Shown: piece after piece, positions 6,839 to 8,003 of the stretch
Position numbering within the stretch: the first letter of the stretch is position 1
Layout of the letters: the number at the start of each line of letters is the position of its first letter
Assembly: GCA_002418685.1 (NCBI GenBank)
Contig: DIEP01000083.1
Coordinates: 1-8,003, forward strand
Direction: 5' to 3'
Length of the DNA stretch: 8,003 nucleotides
From: Ignavibacteria bacterium UBA5771
Lineage (GTDB): Bacteria; Bacteroidota; Ignavibacteria; Kapaibacteriales; UBA2268
The notes under the pieces: generated by a model
The model's input: the letters and a program-made list of their open reading frames with translations, nothing else
What the model was told of the DNA's origin: nothing
The model's database searches: none
Program-made: the position numbers and the translations under genes

Positions 6839-8003
6839 ACAATTTGCTTGTATCTACTTTGGGAACTGTAAAGAAGAAGGTTGAACCTTTGCCAACTTCA
6901 CTTTGAACCCCAATAATGCAATTATGCTTTTGGATAAAATTTTTTGAAATATTCAATCCGAGCCCTTGCTTACGAATTTTCAAGGAATTCATAAAGGCAT
7001 TACTATCTTCATCAAAAAGTGTTTCCAATTTTTCAGCCGGTATTCCAATTCCATAATCTTTCACATAAATTTTAACGTAATGATCAATATTTTCTGTAAA
7101 TATTTCAATTGAGCTATTTGGATGGGAGAATTTTATAGCATTTGAAATCAAATTTCTCAGAACTGATGAAATCATAAATCTATCGATATTGCAGTAAGTT
7201 TGTGGCTGAACCGAGGAAATAATAGCTAAGTTTTTGCTTTTTAATATATTATTATATATAAGAATCACATTTTCTACTAGGTTGTATAGATCTGTTACTT
7301 CCGGTAAATATTCCAATTTGCCCGATTGGGACTTAGACCAATCCAATAGATTTTCGATTAGATTTTTCAAAGTATAAATTTCCTCGCTAACCTTCATCGT
7401 ATAATTTTTAATTTGCTCTTTATCTAATTTATCGAAATAATTAATAAAAATATCTGCATAGGTGACAAGGGATGTAATAGGATCCCGAAGATCGTATCCA
7501 ATAATACTAAAAAATAGATCTTTTTCGTAATTTGCATTTACTAATTCAATTTCAATTTTCTTCCTTTCAGTTATATCGCGAGCCAGGAAAATCACTTTCT
7601 GTTTATCTGATATTGCATCAATTTTGATGGGAGTAACAATCGCTTCGAAAAATTTCTTTCCACCCAATACATCTAATTCATAATTAATAATTATTGGTTT
7701 AGAACCTTGAATAGCTGAATGGATAGTTTTTTGAAAAAAGCTGCTTAATTCTTTGGAAAATATTTCATTAATTTGCTTTCCTAATAGTTCTTCGCGAGGA
7801 GCATATAACAAAGAATCGTTGCTAGTATAAATATCGAGATAATAGCCTTCTTCATCAAAAATAATTAATAAATCTGGTAAGGATCTAATTATCGCATTTA
7901 ATGTTTCTTTTAATTTCTCCTCTTCAGTAATATCCTCAATTACGCCTTCATAGTATTTGATCTTCCCCTTTCCATCACGAACAATTTTTGATGATTCACG
8001 AAC
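6831..8003 (-). CDS. PAS-domain sensor histidine kinase with Tyr at the phospho-acceptor site (N-terminus cut by window edge)
   Basis: The frame is open from the right edge to TAG at 6831, 390 residues; the real start lies outside. Residues 1-26 look like the end of one PAS domain (PAC-type ending EDITEEEKL). A second PAS domain spans about 36-148 and ends RDITERKKIE. The dimerisation helix follows at about 159-230, with X-box LLDWSKSQSGKLEYLP (219-234). Its H-box reads FSIIGYDLRDP, so the expected phospho-accepting His is Tyr170 (codon TAC, 7494-7496). The ATPase domain keeps the N-box LRNLISNAIKFS (282-293), G1 DYGIGI (316-321), an F-box-like LFDEDSNAF (329-337) and GLGL (347-350), though the usual GTG of G2 is KQG. 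No transmembrane segment is seen in this part. No response regulator is in the window. It may be a pseudokinase or carry a one-base sequence error; the signal and partner are unknown. Confidence 0.92.
   Translation of the reverse strand, partial: VRESSKIVRDGKGKIKYYEGVIEDITEEEKLKETLNAIIRSLPDLLIIFDEEGYYLDIYTSNDSLLYAPREELLGKQINEIFSKELSSFFQKTIHSAIQGSKPIIINYELDVLGGKKFFEAIVTPIKIDAISDKQKVIFLARDITERKKIEIELVNANYEKDLFFSIIGYDLRDPITSLVTYADIFINYFDKLDKEQIKNYTMKVSEEIYTLKNLIENLLDWSKSQSGKLEYLPEVTDLYNLVENVILIYNNILKSKNLAIISSVQPQTYCNIDRFMISSVLRNLISNAIKFSHPNSSIEIFTENIDHYVKIYVKDYGIGIPAEKLETLFDEDSNAFMNSLKIRKQGLGLNISKNFIQKHNCIIGVQSEVGKGSTFFFTVPKVDTSKLSN

Noticed and set aside
6831..7811. A 326-residue kinase starting at TTG 7811
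   Set aside because: The frame stays open upstream of this TTG to the window edge and encodes the rest of the second PAS domain and the end of an earlier one, so the gene is longer and partial.

Overview
The window is AT-rich (by eye about one third G+C) and holds four genes, all on the minus strand. Reading in the direction of transcription, from right to left, they are: the C-terminal part of a PAS-domain sensor histidine kinase (runs off the right edge), a tryptophanase (tnaA), the single-strand exonuclease recJ, and a large Dna2-like nuclease-helicase (runs off the left edge). Shine-Dalgarno signals are weak or absent except before tnaA. This, the AT-richness and the protein flavour suggest a bacterium of the Bacteroidetes/Chlorobi (FCB) side of the tree, possibly an Ignavibacteria- or Kapabacteria-like lineage. 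That placement is inference; the window has no rRNA or other marker to settle it.

Layout. 1-2957: nuclease-helicase, 985 residues visible, C-terminus missing. 2958-3294: non-coding spacer with a candidate promoter, a 9-bp inverted repeat, a 13-bp direct repeat, a G+C-rich palindrome and a REP-like hairpin. 3295-4992: recJ, complete, with an apparent TTG start. 4993-5379: non-coding spacer with a candidate recJ promoter and a 90-bp inverted-repeat element. 5380-6750: tnaA, complete. 6751-6830: short AT-rich spacer with a weak terminator-like hairpin. 6831-8003: histidine kinase, 390 residues visible, N-terminus missing.

How the genes may work together. RecJ (5'-to-3' ssDNA exonuclease) and the Dna2-like protein (flap/end nuclease joined to an SF1 helicase) are co-oriented neighbours that could both act in DNA end resection and repair. 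The 337-bp gap and a possible separate promoter mean a shared transcript is not shown. The tryptophanase (L-tryptophan to indole, pyruvate and ammonia) lies 80 bp downstream of the sensor kinase; a functional link is only a hypothesis.

The points most worth a second look are: the kinase has tyrosine where the phospho-accepting histidine of the H-box should be, although its ATP-binding motifs are largely kept; the Dna2-like protein keeps the PD-(D/E)XK core but lacks the Fe-S cysteine cluster typical of Dna2/Cas4; a 14-bp repeat core occurs three times, on both sides of recJ; and the recJ start is unusual. I see no CRISPR array, tRNA, rRNA, insertion sequence or phage gene, and no clear new multi-gene system.
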